Assembly (NCBI GenBank): GCA_047528255.1
Contig: CP180024.1
Span: 558,001 to 622,000, forward strand
Length of the DNA stretch: 64,000 nucleotides
Source: G047528255 sp047528255
GTDB lineage: Bacteria; Bacteroidota; Bacteroidia; Flavobacteriales; Blattabacteriaceae
Reading direction: 5' to 3'
The notes under the pieces were generated by a model. The model saw only the letters and a list, made by a program, of their open reading frames with translations, was not told the DNA's origin and searched no databases. This document shows positions 9,847 to 19,611 of this stretch, piece after piece. Every line of letters starts with the position of its first letter. Position 1 is the stretch's first letter. A program made the translations under genes and the position numbers.

Positions 9847-10857
9847 TCAGTCTTTTACCTCCCAAGTATTTGATCCGGTAAGGAGTTCGTCTAGGGTATC
9901 TGTTTCTGCTATTTGTTGGTAGAAGAGTGTTTCATAACATGGTCGATCTTCCGCGTAGAGGATACCGAAGGGGCGAGGCAAGCCGTTTTCTTGCGCTTTA
10001 TCAAAGAACCTTGCCAAAAGGTCTGCTTTAGTACGATCTCTTTCATTATGAATCCATAAATCATCTAAGGAATAACTTTCTTCTTCCAAGTCTACAGCCT
10101 CAGGTTGTAGGCCGTTGAGGCGTATCCCTTTAGAATAGTTCATTCCGAAAATCAAGGGCTTGCTCTGCTCAAGAAATATTGTATGATCTAGCTTGCTTTC
10201 TTTTTCGGAAAAAGCTTTGAATGCTCCATCATTGAAGATATTACAATTTTGATAAATTTCCAAGAATGATGTGCCTTTATGTTGATGACTTTTCAAAAGC
10301 ATTTCTCTCAGGTGCTTAGGATCTCTGTCCATTGCTCGAGCAACGAAAGTAGCTTGAGCACCTAAAGCCAAGGTCAAAGGATTGAACGGACAGTCGATTG
10401 TGCCCAGTGGAGAGGAGTTTGTTCTTAATCCAAAAGTTGAAGTGGGAGAATATTGGCCCTTGGTCAAACCGTATATCTGATTGTTAAACAATAGGATATT
10501 CACGTCAAGATTTCGGCGCAATAGGTGGATGAAGTGATTTCCACCAATAGAGAGTCCGTCTCCGTCTCCGGTGATGATCCAAACACTCAGTTCAGGTCGA
10601 GCCAATTTGATTCCTGTAGCGATGGCAGGAGCTCGTCCGTGAATTCCGTGTACCCCGAAGGTGTTCATGTAGTATGGAAAGCGTGAAGAACAACCAATTC
10701 CGGATACGAAAACAATATTTTCTTTGTCAACTCCTACTTCAGGCAATACGGATTGCATCTGCTTCAATATCGAATAATCTCCACAACCGGGGCACCATCT
10801 GGCTTCTTGGTCAGAGGCGAAATCTTTTGGAGTATATATTTTTTCTTTGGTCTCCAA
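9847..10857 (-). CDS. korB: 2-oxoacid:ferredoxin oxidoreductase, beta subunit
   Basis: Thiamine-diphosphate subunit of a 2-oxoacid:ferredoxin oxidoreductase, in Flavobacteriia most likely the 2-oxoglutarate enzyme that makes succinyl-CoA and reduced ferredoxin. At 336 residues it has the usual length. CPGCG (C22, C25) is near the N-terminus, and the ThDP/Mg motif runs from GDGD (97-100) to NNQIYGLTKGQ (125-135). The alpha subunit, normally directly upstream, is absent: upstream lies a different gene tail and then an IS. KorB cannot work alone, so korA must be elsewhere or lost. Confidence 0.9.
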   Translation of the reverse strand: METKEKIYTPKDFASDQEARWCPGCGDYSILKQMQSVLPEVGVDKENIVFVSGIGCSSRFPYYMNTFGVHGIHGRAPAIATGIKLARPELSVWIITGDGDGLSIGGNHFIHLLRRNLDVNILLFNNQIYGLTKGQYSPTSTFGLRTNSSPLGTIDCPFNPLTLALGAQATFVARAMDRDPKHLREMLLKSHQHKGTSFLEIYQNCNIFNDGAFKAFSEKESKLDHTIFLEQSKPLIFGMNYSKGIRLNGLQPEAVDLEEESYSLDDLWIHNERDRTKADLLARFFDKAQENGLPRPFGILYAEDRPCYETLFYQQIAETDTLDELLTGSNTWEVKD

Positions 10858-10942
10858 TTTTTTAAATATTTGAAATTCTGAGCGAAGATACGAATATCAA
10901 TAGGTTATGGTCTGTTTTTCTGAACATTTGATGTAGTTGATG

Positions 10943-11103
10943 TCATGTTTGAACCTTGTATATTTGGCTAGTTTCAGGGCTGATTTCTTGAAAAAGGTCT
11001 TCCCAATCTTTTTTTTTTGAAAAATCCAAACAAGTCTCGTCTTGTAGGTGCAATAAAAGAGACTCTGTAGGTTGAGCGAAGCTGTTTAACGGACAGACCT
11101 CTT
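10943..11103 (-). pseudogene. C-terminal gene fragment cut by IS, family unknown
   Basis: An open minus-strand frame of about 53 codons ends at a TGA complementary to 10943-10945 and runs without stops into the IS left end at 11104. It reads EVCPLNSFAQPTESLLLHLQ, then DETCLDF, and ends in a charged helix. Its composition looks like a genuine protein tail, but I do not recognise the family and it does not look like KorA. The rest of the gene is missing from the window. Confidence 0.4.
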
Positions 11104-12574
11104 GGGAACGTTGCATGAGAAAAGGGGAGGGATATATTGCAAATAAATATATTGTTTTGATCCCATTGTGTTAATGCTAGATTAACGTTTATTCGGCCTC
11201 CTAGATGGGATCTTTAGAGACGATGTAGATTTAGTCTTTCACATTGTATTCCAAATACTATTGATTATAAATTAATTATATCTATTGTTATGAACAACAC
11301 ATAATAATACCAGGAGCACGATACAAATTATGCGCCATAGCCTCCATAAGATGCTGGGCATGCACACGAGAAAATCCTTTGTAACGAGACTTACCTAATC
11401 CAAATCAACGATTTATACTTCCAAAAGTACATTTTACTACCCATCGGGTTTTACTCACTAATTTTTTGAATAACATAGGTATACTACTTAAGGGGCGGTC
11501 CTATAGGCATTCTTCTGTATACGTTCTTTGATACCTCGACTATGAAAGTAAGATACGTTGGCTAGAACTTGGTAACCTTTTTCTGCATATACTTATCTGG
11601 GCCTATATCCTAGTTTGCTTATTAATGACTTTAGCCCTCTACTATCATGCTCATTAGCTGCTACGGTATGTACTGCTAGTATCATTCCATGTTTTATCCC
11701 ACCCTATGTGTTTCTTGTATCCGTAGTAGAGTTTACCTGATTTATTGATCCATTTTCCTTGAGTATCTACTCCTGATTGAGTCTATTTTTTTACCCTTTA
11801 TTTTCTTTTACTGATTTGATTTTCCCCCTCTTTCTTCCAATCCTACCACTAGGTAGGTAGGCTCTCTCTTTGGAACAAAGGGCCTCAGTGTAATACTGGA
11901 ATCTACTATTACTCCTGTTTTAACTATTGCATGATTCTTTTCTAATACCTTATTGATCTTTTTCAGTAAGCGCTCATATGCCTTTTTGGCTACTATTTCA
12001 TTGCGAAATCTGCATAAATATCATAAGATCTCGGATCTTATCTTCCAATCGAAAACCATAAAAGCTCATACAAATAAAGTTTTTTCACCAATTCTTACAT
12101 TCCTATATAACTGATTATCATACCAGTGAGTTAAAATCATCATCTTAAATAACGATATTCCACTGTAAGTAGATTGGAGTTTTATTCCCTGGCCTTTTTA
12201 ATATATTTTTCTTATTTCTTTCTCTATCCCTTCCCAATGGATAAAGGTGTTTAATCTTTTGAAAAACTAACTACTTCTGGTAGAAGTAGAACGTCCATAT
12301 ATGGGTGACTAAAGTTTATTTGTGCGATGCTTCTGAGGATAGATCCAAATTTTTTTATTTTCTACTCCAGAAACATACGAAACAATATATTGATTTACAA
12401 ATATTTTAATATATTTCTCCCATGCAACTGAAACATTATCAAAAATATAAATAATTAATTAATTTATAATCAATAATATTTCGAATACGATGTGAAAGAC
12501 TAAATCTACATCGTCTCCAACAAAGCTCATCTAAAAGCTTAGATAAACATAATCCACCTTAACACAATAGTCTC
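11104..12574. mobile_element. Nested compound IS5 element (about 1.47 kb)
   Basis: Three parts in order: a plus-oriented left terminus of about 52 bp (11104-11155); a full-length degenerate minus-oriented copy (about 11156-12433); and a plus-oriented right terminus of about 141 bp (12434-12574). The outer ends are therefore a proper left and right end of one element, with an inverted copy inside in place of its transposase. The same arrangement and nearly the same length recur at 48486-49958. Confidence 0.8.
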
Positions 12575-12577
12575 TAT

Positions 12578-13258
12578 TTATTGATAATGGGGAGAGGATT
12601 GGGGTGGAGAGCTTGAGAAGTCTTTTAAATAAAAAGGTTCGAAATAAGCGCAGTCTTCAAAATATTTTTTCCGAAACAATTCTTCAGCGAGAGTCTTCAT
12701 ACCTTCGGCTGAAGGATATAAATCGTATAAATATTCAAAATTAACATCTAATATATTTTGAGCTTTTTCGGCTCCATCTCCGAAGAGGAGGGCCTTTTTT
12801 CCTGAATATTCTTGAAAAGAATTTTTATCCAATATTTTTGCGCTGATTGGGCTCAGTATTTTTTTGTGACGGTCAAACGTTGCACTGTATACTTCTTCTC
12901 GTCGAGCGTCTATCATGGGGATCATCAGATCTGCTTCTACGGATATTGCTTGTGTCATCACAGTCAGAGTGTCGATGGCAAGAAGGGGAATATTAAGACC
13001 GTAGCACAGACCTTTGGCTGCCGATACACCTATTCTCAGACCTGTGTAAGAGCCTGGTCCTTTGCTTACGCAAACGGCGTCCAATTCTAGCAGGCCGGTA
13101 GCTGCTCCTTCCAGAGCGTATTGAATGAATCTGTGTAGTTTCTCGGCATGGTTGTAATCTTCCGTACGTTCTTCCACAAGTGCCAAACATTTTCCGTCAT
13201 GAGCAATGCTTACGGAGCAGTTTTTCGTGGCTGTTTCCAAATGCAAAATCAAGGCCAT
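12578..13258 (-). CDS. tsaB: tRNA threonylcarbamoyladenosine biosynthesis protein TsaB
   Basis: Non-catalytic partner of TsaD in forming t6A37 on ANN-decoding tRNAs. The 226-residue ASKHA-fold protein shows the N-terminal phosphate motif MALILHLETATKNCSV and the family signature SKGPGSYTGLRIG at about 65-77. The last dozen residues (SSSPPQSSPHYQ) are unlike the family and run up to four bases from an IS right end, so the C-terminus has probably been altered by the insertion. Another IS begins 24 bp upstream of the start, so the promoter is either within that short gap or supplied by the IS. Confidence 0.94.
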   Translation of the reverse strand: MALILHLETATKNCSVSIAHDGKCLALVEERTEDYNHAEKLHRFIQYALEGAATGLLELDAVCVSKGPGSYTGLRIGVSAAKGLCYGLNIPLLAIDTLTVMTQAISVEADLMIPMIDARREEVYSATFDRHKKILSPISAKILDKNSFQEYSGKKALLFGDGAEKAQNILDVNFEYLYDLYPSAEGMKTLAEELFRKKYFEDCAYFEPFYLKDFSSSPPQSSPHYQ

Positions 13259-13281
13259 TTTCTTATGTATTTAAAATATAT

Positions 13282-14545
13282 GAGACCATTTTTTTAATGG
13301 TGGATTACGTTTATTCAGAATCCTAGATGGGTTTCGTTGGAGAAGGATATAGATTTATTCTTTCATATTATATTCGAAATATTATTGATTATAAATATAA
13401 TTATATCTATTGTTATGAACAGAGCATAATAACGCCAGGGGAACAATACAAATATATGCGCCATATCATTCATAAAATGCTGGGTATGCAGACGAACTAA
13501 TCCTTTGTAACGAACCTTTCCTGATCCAAATCAACTCTTTATACTACCATAAGTAAGTTTTACTACCCATCGGGTTTTACTCACTAATTTGTTGAATAAT
13601 ATAGATATCCTATCTAAAGAACGGTTCCTATAGTTTTTCTTCTGTATGCGGGCTTTGATTCCTTCACTATGAAAGTCAAGACACGTTGGCTAGCACTTGG
13701 TAACCTTTCTCTGCATATACTTTTCTGAGTTTATTCCTAGTTTGCTTATTAATGGCTTTAGCTCCTCTACTATAATGCTCATTGGCGGCTACGCTATGTA
13801 CTTCTAATATCATTTCATTTTATCCACCCCTATGTGCTTTTTGTATCCGTAGTAGAGTTTATCTAATTTCTTGATCCATTTTCCTTGAGTGTCTACTCCT
13901 GATTCAGTCTCTTTTTTTTCCTTTCTTTTCTTTGACTGATTTGCTTTTTCCCCTATTCCTTCCGATCATCCCCTACGTAGATAGAGAGCGACCTTGGTGA
14001 AGAGAGGTCCCTTATAATACGGGGATCTACTATCAGTCCTGTTTTAACTATCGCCTGATGCTTTTTTAATTACTTATTTATTTTTTTAAATAGGTCTCAT
14101 ATCCTTTTTGGCTACTATTTCATTGCGAAATCTGCATAGAGTCATATGGTTTGGAATCTGATATTCCAATAGAAAATCACAAAATCGCATACAGCCTATA
14201 GAATGTTTTACCAATTCTTCCGTTTCTACATCACTGAGATCATACAAATTTATCAAAAGCATAATCTTAAATAATGGTGTTTCACTATAAGCAGGAGAAC
14301 TTTTATTCTCTCCCTTTTTGATATATTTTTCTTATTTCTTCTCGATATCTTCTAAGTTTATCAAGGGATTAACATTTTTAAGGCCTCACTCCTTCTGATA
14401 GAACGTTCCATATATAGTTCACTAAAGTTTATTTGCACGGTTCTTCTGAGGATAGAGTCAAGTTTTTTTATTTTCTACTCCAAATAGACGAAACAATATA
14501 TTAATTTACAAATATTTTAACAGGATTCTCTCATGCAACGTTCTT
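13282..14545 (-). mobile_element. IS5-family element, full length (1,264 bp), degenerate
   Basis: Simple, un-nested minus-strand copy with its right end at 13282 and left end at 14545; a good ruler for element length. No transposase fragment above 60 codons survives, making it one of the older copies. It lies between tsaB and the AraC regulator. Confidence 0.88.
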
Positions 14546-14571
14546 AAATAGTATAAAGATATATCCGAATT

Positions 14572-15459
14572 TCACCTCAAAGCTCCTACATATTTCTTAG
14601 GGGTTATACCGTATTTCTTTTTAAAGGCCTTGATAAAATGGCTGGGATTTTCATATCCCAAAAAATAAGCGACCTCCTGAACCTGCATTCGCTTTTCTTC
14701 GAGTTTTTCTCTAGCTATATTCAGTTTATGATCGAGCAAATAACCGTAAACCGTAGTACCAAAAATCTTTTTAAAGCCCTCCTTCAACTGATGATTGCTT
14801 AGCCCCACCTCAGCTGTCAATACCCTCAACGAGGGAGGATTAGAAACATCTTGAATCAATAAATCCTTAGCCTTCTTGACCTTATGAATGTTTACTTCAT
14901 CGGAAAAAAAAGGACAATTTCCCTCTCCAGTCTGCTCATTGCGAAAATAGAGAGCAAACAGCTCACAAATCTTAGCATTATAATACAATTTTTCCAAAGA
15001 AGCATTCAATACATAATGATCCATTTGACTCAATACCAGTCTAATCGAAGGTGATATCTCCTTTTCGGAATAAAATTTTTTGGCGACGCTTTCGGCATTC
15101 AAAAAGGGAATCTGATCAACACTATCCAAAAACAAGGCGTGCAAGGCTTTTACCGATATCACCACGATAGCCACCCTAGAATAACGACTGATATTCAAAT
15201 TCATAAGAAGTTCCCTCGTAGGGTTGTACAACAAAAACGAAACACCCTCACGGATAGAAAACTGATAATGATCCTGATTGAAGTGAAGAGAAGCTGTCCC
15301 TTTGGTACAAAAATAAAATTGAATAAACTCTTTTCCGATATGCTTCATGATAGTATCAGTCCGATCACTCTCATTATCAATCAAAGAAAAATACGTATCG
15401 CTCTGCGTCTTGATTTCTTTGATCTTACTTTTATGGGTATTTTTTTCTACAGTTTTCAT
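14572..15459 (-). CDS. AraC-family transcriptional regulator beside heme operon
   Basis: DNA-binding regulator of about 295 residues from the MKTVEKNTHK start; an upstream in-frame Met at 15486 would add nine residues. The C-terminal 100 residues form the double helix-turn-helix: first motif around VLTAEVGLSNHQLKEGFKKI, second around VQEVAYFLGYENPSHFIKAF, ending FKKKYGITPKKY. The N-terminal 190 residues resemble the ligand-binding part of PchR-like regulators. It is divergent from hemA with about 207 bp between the starts, the position such regulators hold in Flavobacteriia, so regulation of the hem operon is a reasonable inference. The effector is unknown. Confidence 0.9.
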   Translation of the reverse strand: MKTVEKNTHKSKIKEIKTQSDTYFSLIDNESDRTDTIMKHIGKEFIQFYFCTKGTASLHFNQDHYQFSIREGVSFLLYNPTRELLMNLNISRYSRVAIVVISVKALHALFLDSVDQIPFLNAESVAKKFYSEKEISPSIRLVLSQMDHYVLNASLEKLYYNAKICELFALYFRNEQTGEGNCPFFSDEVNIHKVKKAKDLLIQDVSNPPSLRVLTAEVGLSNHQLKEGFKKIFGTTVYGYLLDHKLNIAREKLEEKRMQVQEVAYFLGYENPSHFIKAFKKKYGITPKKYVGALR

Positions 15460-15627
15460 CACTAAAATTAGCTTCAAGAAAAACAAAAGCCCTCATTTTC
15501 TCTTATAATACCCAAATTAAAGAAAGAAGATAAAGATAATAATTTAGAAAGACTCTAAAATAGAGGTTTCCCATTCTAGGGTTATTTTTTTTATGGTTAA
15601 TCCCATTTTTTCACATTATGATGAAAT

Positions 15628-15635
15628 TAAATTTG
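15628..15635 (+). promoter_or_regulatory. Putative -7 box for the hem operon
   Basis: TAAATTTG matches TAnnTTTG exactly, 31 bp before the hemA ATG. The upstream T-rich stretch has no clear TTTG -33 box, which would fit a promoter needing an activator such as the divergent AraC protein; that reading is inference. Confidence 0.45.
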
Positions 15636-15640
15636 TCGTT

Positions 15641-15657
15641 CCCGATTCAGAATCGGG
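15641..15657. promoter_or_regulatory. Inverted repeat at predicted hemA transcription start
   Basis: CCCGATTCAGAATCGGG is a perfect inverted repeat (8-bp arms, one-base centre) just downstream of the -7 box and ending nine bases before the hemA ATG. It could be an operator or a 5' hairpin in the transcript that affects translation. It does not look like an IS piece. Confidence 0.5.
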
Positions 15658-15666
15658 ATAATTACG

Positions 15667-16890
15667 ATGAAGAACTTTTATCTCGTCAGCCTTGACTACA
15701 GAACAGCGGACGCAGCCACGCGCGGACGCTACAGTCTCGTCATGGACAAAGGTAAAAACATCAGAGCTTACTCTAACTCCAAAGGAGTTAATCACTTTTT
15801 CGCAGTCTCCACATGTAATCGTACGGAATTTTACGCCTTTGCCGACAGATCTCAAGACGTCATCAAATTATTCTTCCATTGCACTCAAGGAGATATCAAT
15901 GAACTCAGAAAGCTCGTTACAATAAAAAGAGAAAAAGCCGCAATAGACTTTCTGTTTCGGGTAGGAGCAGGGCTTGAAAGTCAGATCCTGGGGGATTTCG
16001 AAATCACCGGGCAGCTCAAAAAGTGGTTCTCGTTTTTTAAAAAATCAGGGACGACCAATACATTCTTAGAACGACTGGTCAACTCAGTCCTGCAAGCTGG
16101 TAAGCTTATCAAATCCGAAACCCGTCTAAGCAGCGGAGCTACATCCGTCTCTTACGCAGCCGTCCGTCATATCTTGGAAAAAAATCCTGACGTCTCAAAT
16201 AAAAATATTCTGCTCTTTGGAACAGGAAAAATAGGACGCAATACTTGCGAAAACCTTGTCAAACATACCGAGCATCCCCACATTACTTTGATTAATAGAA
16301 CAAAAAAAAAAGCTGAGCTTTTAGCGTCAAAATATCAGATTGAAGTCAAAGATCATGCCGATCTACAAGAAGTATTGGCCGGAACCGACATTCTTATCGT
16401 AGCTACAGGGGCTGACAAGCCTACCATCACATCGAGCATGCTGACCAATAGAGAAAAAGAATTGTTGATCATCGATCTATCCATCCCCGAAAACGTAGAA
16501 CGATCCGTAACCAAACATCCTCATACCCAACTGCTCAACACCGATGCACTCACCAGACAAGTAGACGATACCTTGGAACAACGAAAAAATGAAATTCCCA
16601 AAGCCGAATCTATCATCGAAGATGTCAAAGAGGAATTTCTACAATGGATATATTTACGTCAATATGCTCCTACTATTCAAGCTTTTAAAGAAAGTTTAGG
16701 GCGGATTTATGAACACGAAAAAATACAATACCTAAGAAAAAATCCAATAGAAATAAACGAAGAATCTCTCATAGTATCGGGGATGATCCAAAGGATAACC
16801 AATCGCTTTGCCCAATATCTCCATACTCATGTAGAAGAAGCAGACAAAGGGATGAAAATCATTCAAAAAATGTTTCATCTAAACCCATAG
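15667..16890 (+). CDS. hemA: Glutamyl-tRNA reductase
   Basis: First committed enzyme of heme synthesis by the C5 route; reduces glutamyl-tRNA to glutamate-1-semialdehyde with NADPH. The 407-residue product has the catalytic Cys in STCNRTEFY (C50), the tRNA/substrate signature GAGLESQILGDFEI, a Rossmann segment LLFGTGKIGRNTCENL and a C-terminal dimerisation helix region. It is the first gene of a seven-gene operon: hemC starts nine bases after its stop. hemL, the next pathway step, is not in the window. Confidence 0.97.
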   Translation: MKNFYLVSLDYRTADAATRGRYSLVMDKGKNIRAYSNSKGVNHFFAVSTCNRTEFYAFADRSQDVIKLFFHCTQGDINELRKLVTIKREKAAIDFLFRVGAGLESQILGDFEITGQLKKWFSFFKKSGTTNTFLERLVNSVLQAGKLIKSETRLSSGATSVSYAAVRHILEKNPDVSNKNILLFGTGKIGRNTCENLVKHTEHPHITLINRTKKKAELLASKYQIEVKDHADLQEVLAGTDILIVATGADKPTITSSMLTNREKELLIIDLSIPENVERSVTKHPHTQLLNTDALTRQVDDTLEQRKNEIPKAESIIEDVKEEFLQWIYLRQYAPTIQAFKESLGRIYEHEKIQYLRKNPIEINEESLIVSGMIQRITNRFAQYLHTHVEEADKGMKIIQKMFHLNP

Positions 16891-16899
16891 CTCTTACCT

Positions 16900-17847
16900 G
16901 TGAATACTTCCATTCGCATCGGAACGCGAAATAGTCCCCTAGCCCTCTGGCAAGCCGAAAAAGTACAAGCACAGTTTACAGCCTTGGGACACACTTCTGA
17001 ACTGGTATCCATATCATCCGAAGGAGACCGATTCATCGATGTCCCCTTTCACGAAATGAATGCAGTAGGCATCTTCACTCGCGCTCTGATTCAAGCAATG
17101 CTCTCGGGGGAAGTGGACATCGCCGTACACTCTCTGAAAGACTTGCCTACTATCTTGCCCGATGAAATCGCACTGACCGGATGCTTAGAGCGCGGAAATC
17201 CTAGAGATATATTGGTATATAAAGGTTCGGATGCCTTCCTGCACGACAGTAAGATCAACACGACAATTGCCACAGGAAGTCTACGCCGTCAAGCTTTTTG
17301 GAAAAATTATTATCCACATCATCACCTCGCCACCCTACGAGGCAACATAAACACTCGCTTGCAAAAACTCATTCAAAACGATTGGAACGGAAGCATATTT
17401 TCCCAAGCAGGGCTGGAACGTATAGGACTGCTGGAACAATTGGCCGATCATAATCTGAAATACATCACCTTGGACTGGATGATACCGGCTCCCGCTCAGG
17501 GCGTTATCGCCGTAACGGTCTTAAAAAAAGATAAGGACATTCTCCGTATGTGTGATGCGTGGTCATATATGCCAACTCGAGACGCCGTAATCATGGAGCG
17601 AGAGTTCCTCAACAAACTTGAGGGTGGATGCACGGCACCTATCGGTGCTTATACTTTCTTCAAAGAGGGAAAAATTCACTTCAACGGAGCCTTGCTCAGC
17701 CCCGACGGAAAACGTAAGGTAGAGAAGTATGAAATAACCCCTAATTTTGATCGGTCGGGTGCACATTACGCTCAAGAAATCTTGGAGCATGGAGGCCGGG
17801 AAATCTTGCAAGACATCCGAGCATACTCAGAACAAAAGATCTTATGA
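16900..17847 (+). CDS. hemC: Hydroxymethylbilane synthase (porphobilinogen deaminase)
   Basis: Joins four porphobilinogen molecules into hydroxymethylbilane. The 315-residue protein starts at GTG (16900), the only start that keeps the N-terminal strand MNTSIRIGTRNSPLALWQAE. Visible motifs: HSLKDLPT with catalytic D81, the arginine-rich cofactor pocket TGSLRRQAF and LRGNINTRL, PAPAQG, and EGGCTAPIG with C244 carrying the dipyrromethane cofactor. The stop overlaps the ktrB start by four bases (ATGA), so translation is likely coupled. Confidence 0.97.
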   Translation: MNTSIRIGTRNSPLALWQAEKVQAQFTALGHTSELVSISSEGDRFIDVPFHEMNAVGIFTRALIQAMLSGEVDIAVHSLKDLPTILPDEIALTGCLERGNPRDILVYKGSDAFLHDSKINTTIATGSLRRQAFWKNYYPHHHLATLRGNINTRLQKLIQNDWNGSIFSQAGLERIGLLEQLADHNLKYITLDWMIPAPAQGVIAVTVLKKDKDILRMCDAWSYMPTRDAVIMEREFLNKLEGGCTAPIGAYTFFKEGKIHFNGALLSPDGKRKVEKYEITPNFDRSGAHYAQEILEHGGREILQDIRAYSEQKIL

Positions 17848-19604
17848 TCTCAAGTCTACTGCGAAAAATATTGCCTTATTTTACAATAACTGCGGCTGTA
17901 TGCTTAATCCTAAGTCTAGGATGGCGCGAGCATTGGATCAGTGAATTTTTGGACACGACGATACTTTTCAGTTTGGTCGTCTGGCTCATGCTTCTTCATG
18001 TAGGACTACTCTTCGAAAGAGCAGAGCAAAAAGGCTATCGAGCGATGATCTGTTTTTCGCTACTGGTTTTAGGGTTCCCAATTTTGGAAATTCTGGGATG
18101 GAATTATTGGTACAATTCGAAAGGAGACGTTCTAGAAAGTTTGACTGAACATAAAACTGTATTGACCATAGGTTTGATACTCTATATATTGATCCGCACG
18201 ACGCGACTCATGCGCGTGCTGTACACACGGATAGACAACCCTGCATTCATCTTCGTTACCAGCTTTATATTTTTGGCTCTCGGCGGAACAGGGCTATTGC
18301 TGCTACCGGAAGTTACGGTGCAGGGGATTTCTTTTATAGATGCTTTATTCACTTCTACCAGCGCTGTTTGCGTTACCGGACTGGTAGTATTGGATACAGC
18401 AAAAGATTTCACCTTTTTAGGTAAGGTCATCATCATGATATTAATGGAATTAGGTGGCTTAGGGATTTTGACGATCACTTCGTTTTTCGGTTATTTTTTT
18501 CGGGGTGGAGCCTCTTTCAGAGAAGGTCTTTACATGAGTAATTTTCTCAGCTCGGATTCTTTGAATAATGTAATGAGCTTGGCCGTAAAAGTGGTAGGCG
18601 TCACCCTAGCGATAGAATGCGTCGGAGCCGTCATGATCTATTATTCCATACAGGAAACGGAGATCGGGGAAAATGGCCCTTTTTTTTTCGCTGCATTCCA
18701 TTCAGTATCAGCTTTTTGTAACGCTGGTTTTTCTACATTTAGTGAAGGAGGCCTTTACGCCCCGAAACTTCGGAATAACTACACCTTGCATCTCATCATC
18801 GCATGCTTATTGATCCTGGGGGGTATTGGGTTCAATATTCTGTTCAATTTTTACACTTATATCAAGCTCACGCTCAAAAAGTATTTTTATAGGGTTTTCA
18901 AAAAAGAATATCTGAGGTATCCGGCTCGGATCGTCACGCTAAACACTCATATTGTAGTGATCACTACAATAATTTTATTATTCATAGGCACGATTTTTTA
19001 TTACATAGTCGAATACGACAACTCTTTGGCTGAACACCGTTCACTTTCAGGTAAGTGGATAGCTGCATTTTTTTCTTCCGCCACGCCTAGGACGGCAGGG
19101 TTCCAAGTGATAGACGTCAGATTGCTCTCTCCAGCTACGATATTTTTTACCATGCTCCTCATGTGGATAGGGGCCTCTTCGGCCTCTACAGGTGGAGGAA
19201 TAAAGACTAGCGCTTTTGCCCTGGCTCTTTTGAATATTTTTGCTCTTTCCAAAGGAAAGAATTATTTGGAAATCAGAGGAAAACAAATTTCTTCAACATC
19301 AATTCGACGGGCTTTCGCCATCATCACTCTCTCTTTGCTCGTGATCGGTTTTTCCATCCTCATGATTTTGACATTCGACCCAGAAGAAAACATGCTGAAA
19401 GTTTCTTTTGAGGCTTTTTCAGCTTTCTCTACCGTGGGGCTTTCATTGGGCATCACCGCCAATCTAACCTCGGGTAGCAAAGTGGTCTTGATCGTCCTGA
19501 TGTTACTTGGACGCATCGGAACTTTCAACCTTATGGTAGGGATGATGAAAAAGATACGGACTCAATATCACAGATATCCTAAAGAAAGTATTCTAATCAA
19601 CTGA
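17844..19604 (+). CDS. TrkH/KtrB-type potassium transporter, membrane subunit
   Basis: Integral membrane K+ uptake channel-transporter of 586 residues. It has the four pore-loop filter regions of the superfamily: TSTSAVCVTGL, SAFCNAGFST, SATPRTAGFQ and AFSAFSTVGLS, with TSASTGGGIKTS in the third repeat. About 120 extra residues at the N-terminus hold additional hydrophobic segments. The regulatory subunit follows directly. Lying between hemC and hemD with a four-base overlap upstream, it is co-transcribed with heme genes, which is unexpected for its function. Confidence 0.94.
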   Translation: MISSLLRKILPYFTITAAVCLILSLGWREHWISEFLDTTILFSLVVWLMLLHVGLLFERAEQKGYRAMICFSLLVLGFPILEILGWNYWYNSKGDVLESLTEHKTVLTIGLILYILIRTTRLMRVLYTRIDNPAFIFVTSFIFLALGGTGLLLLPEVTVQGISFIDALFTSTSAVCVTGLVVLDTAKDFTFLGKVIIMILMELGGLGILTITSFFGYFFRGGASFREGLYMSNFLSSDSLNNVMSLAVKVVGVTLAIECVGAVMIYYSIQETEIGENGPFFFAAFHSVSAFCNAGFSTFSEGGLYAPKLRNNYTLHLIIACLLILGGIGFNILFNFYTYIKLTLKKYFYRVFKKEYLRYPARIVTLNTHIVVITTIILLFIGTIFYYIVEYDNSLAEHRSLSGKWIAAFFSSATPRTAGFQVIDVRLLSPATIFFTMLLMWIGASSASTGGGIKTSAFALALLNIFALSKGKNYLEIRGKQISSTSIRRAFAIITLSLLVIGFSILMILTFDPEENMLKVSFEAFSAFSTVGLSLGITANLTSGSKVVLIVLMLLGRIGTFNLMVGMMKKIRTQYHRYPKESILIN

Positions 19605-19611
19605 CAAGCGA

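Noticed and set aside
13282..13289. Outward IS ATG as the start of tsaB
   Set aside because: Reading from that ATG gives MVSYILNT and then a stop before tsaB, so the native ATG at 13258 is used.
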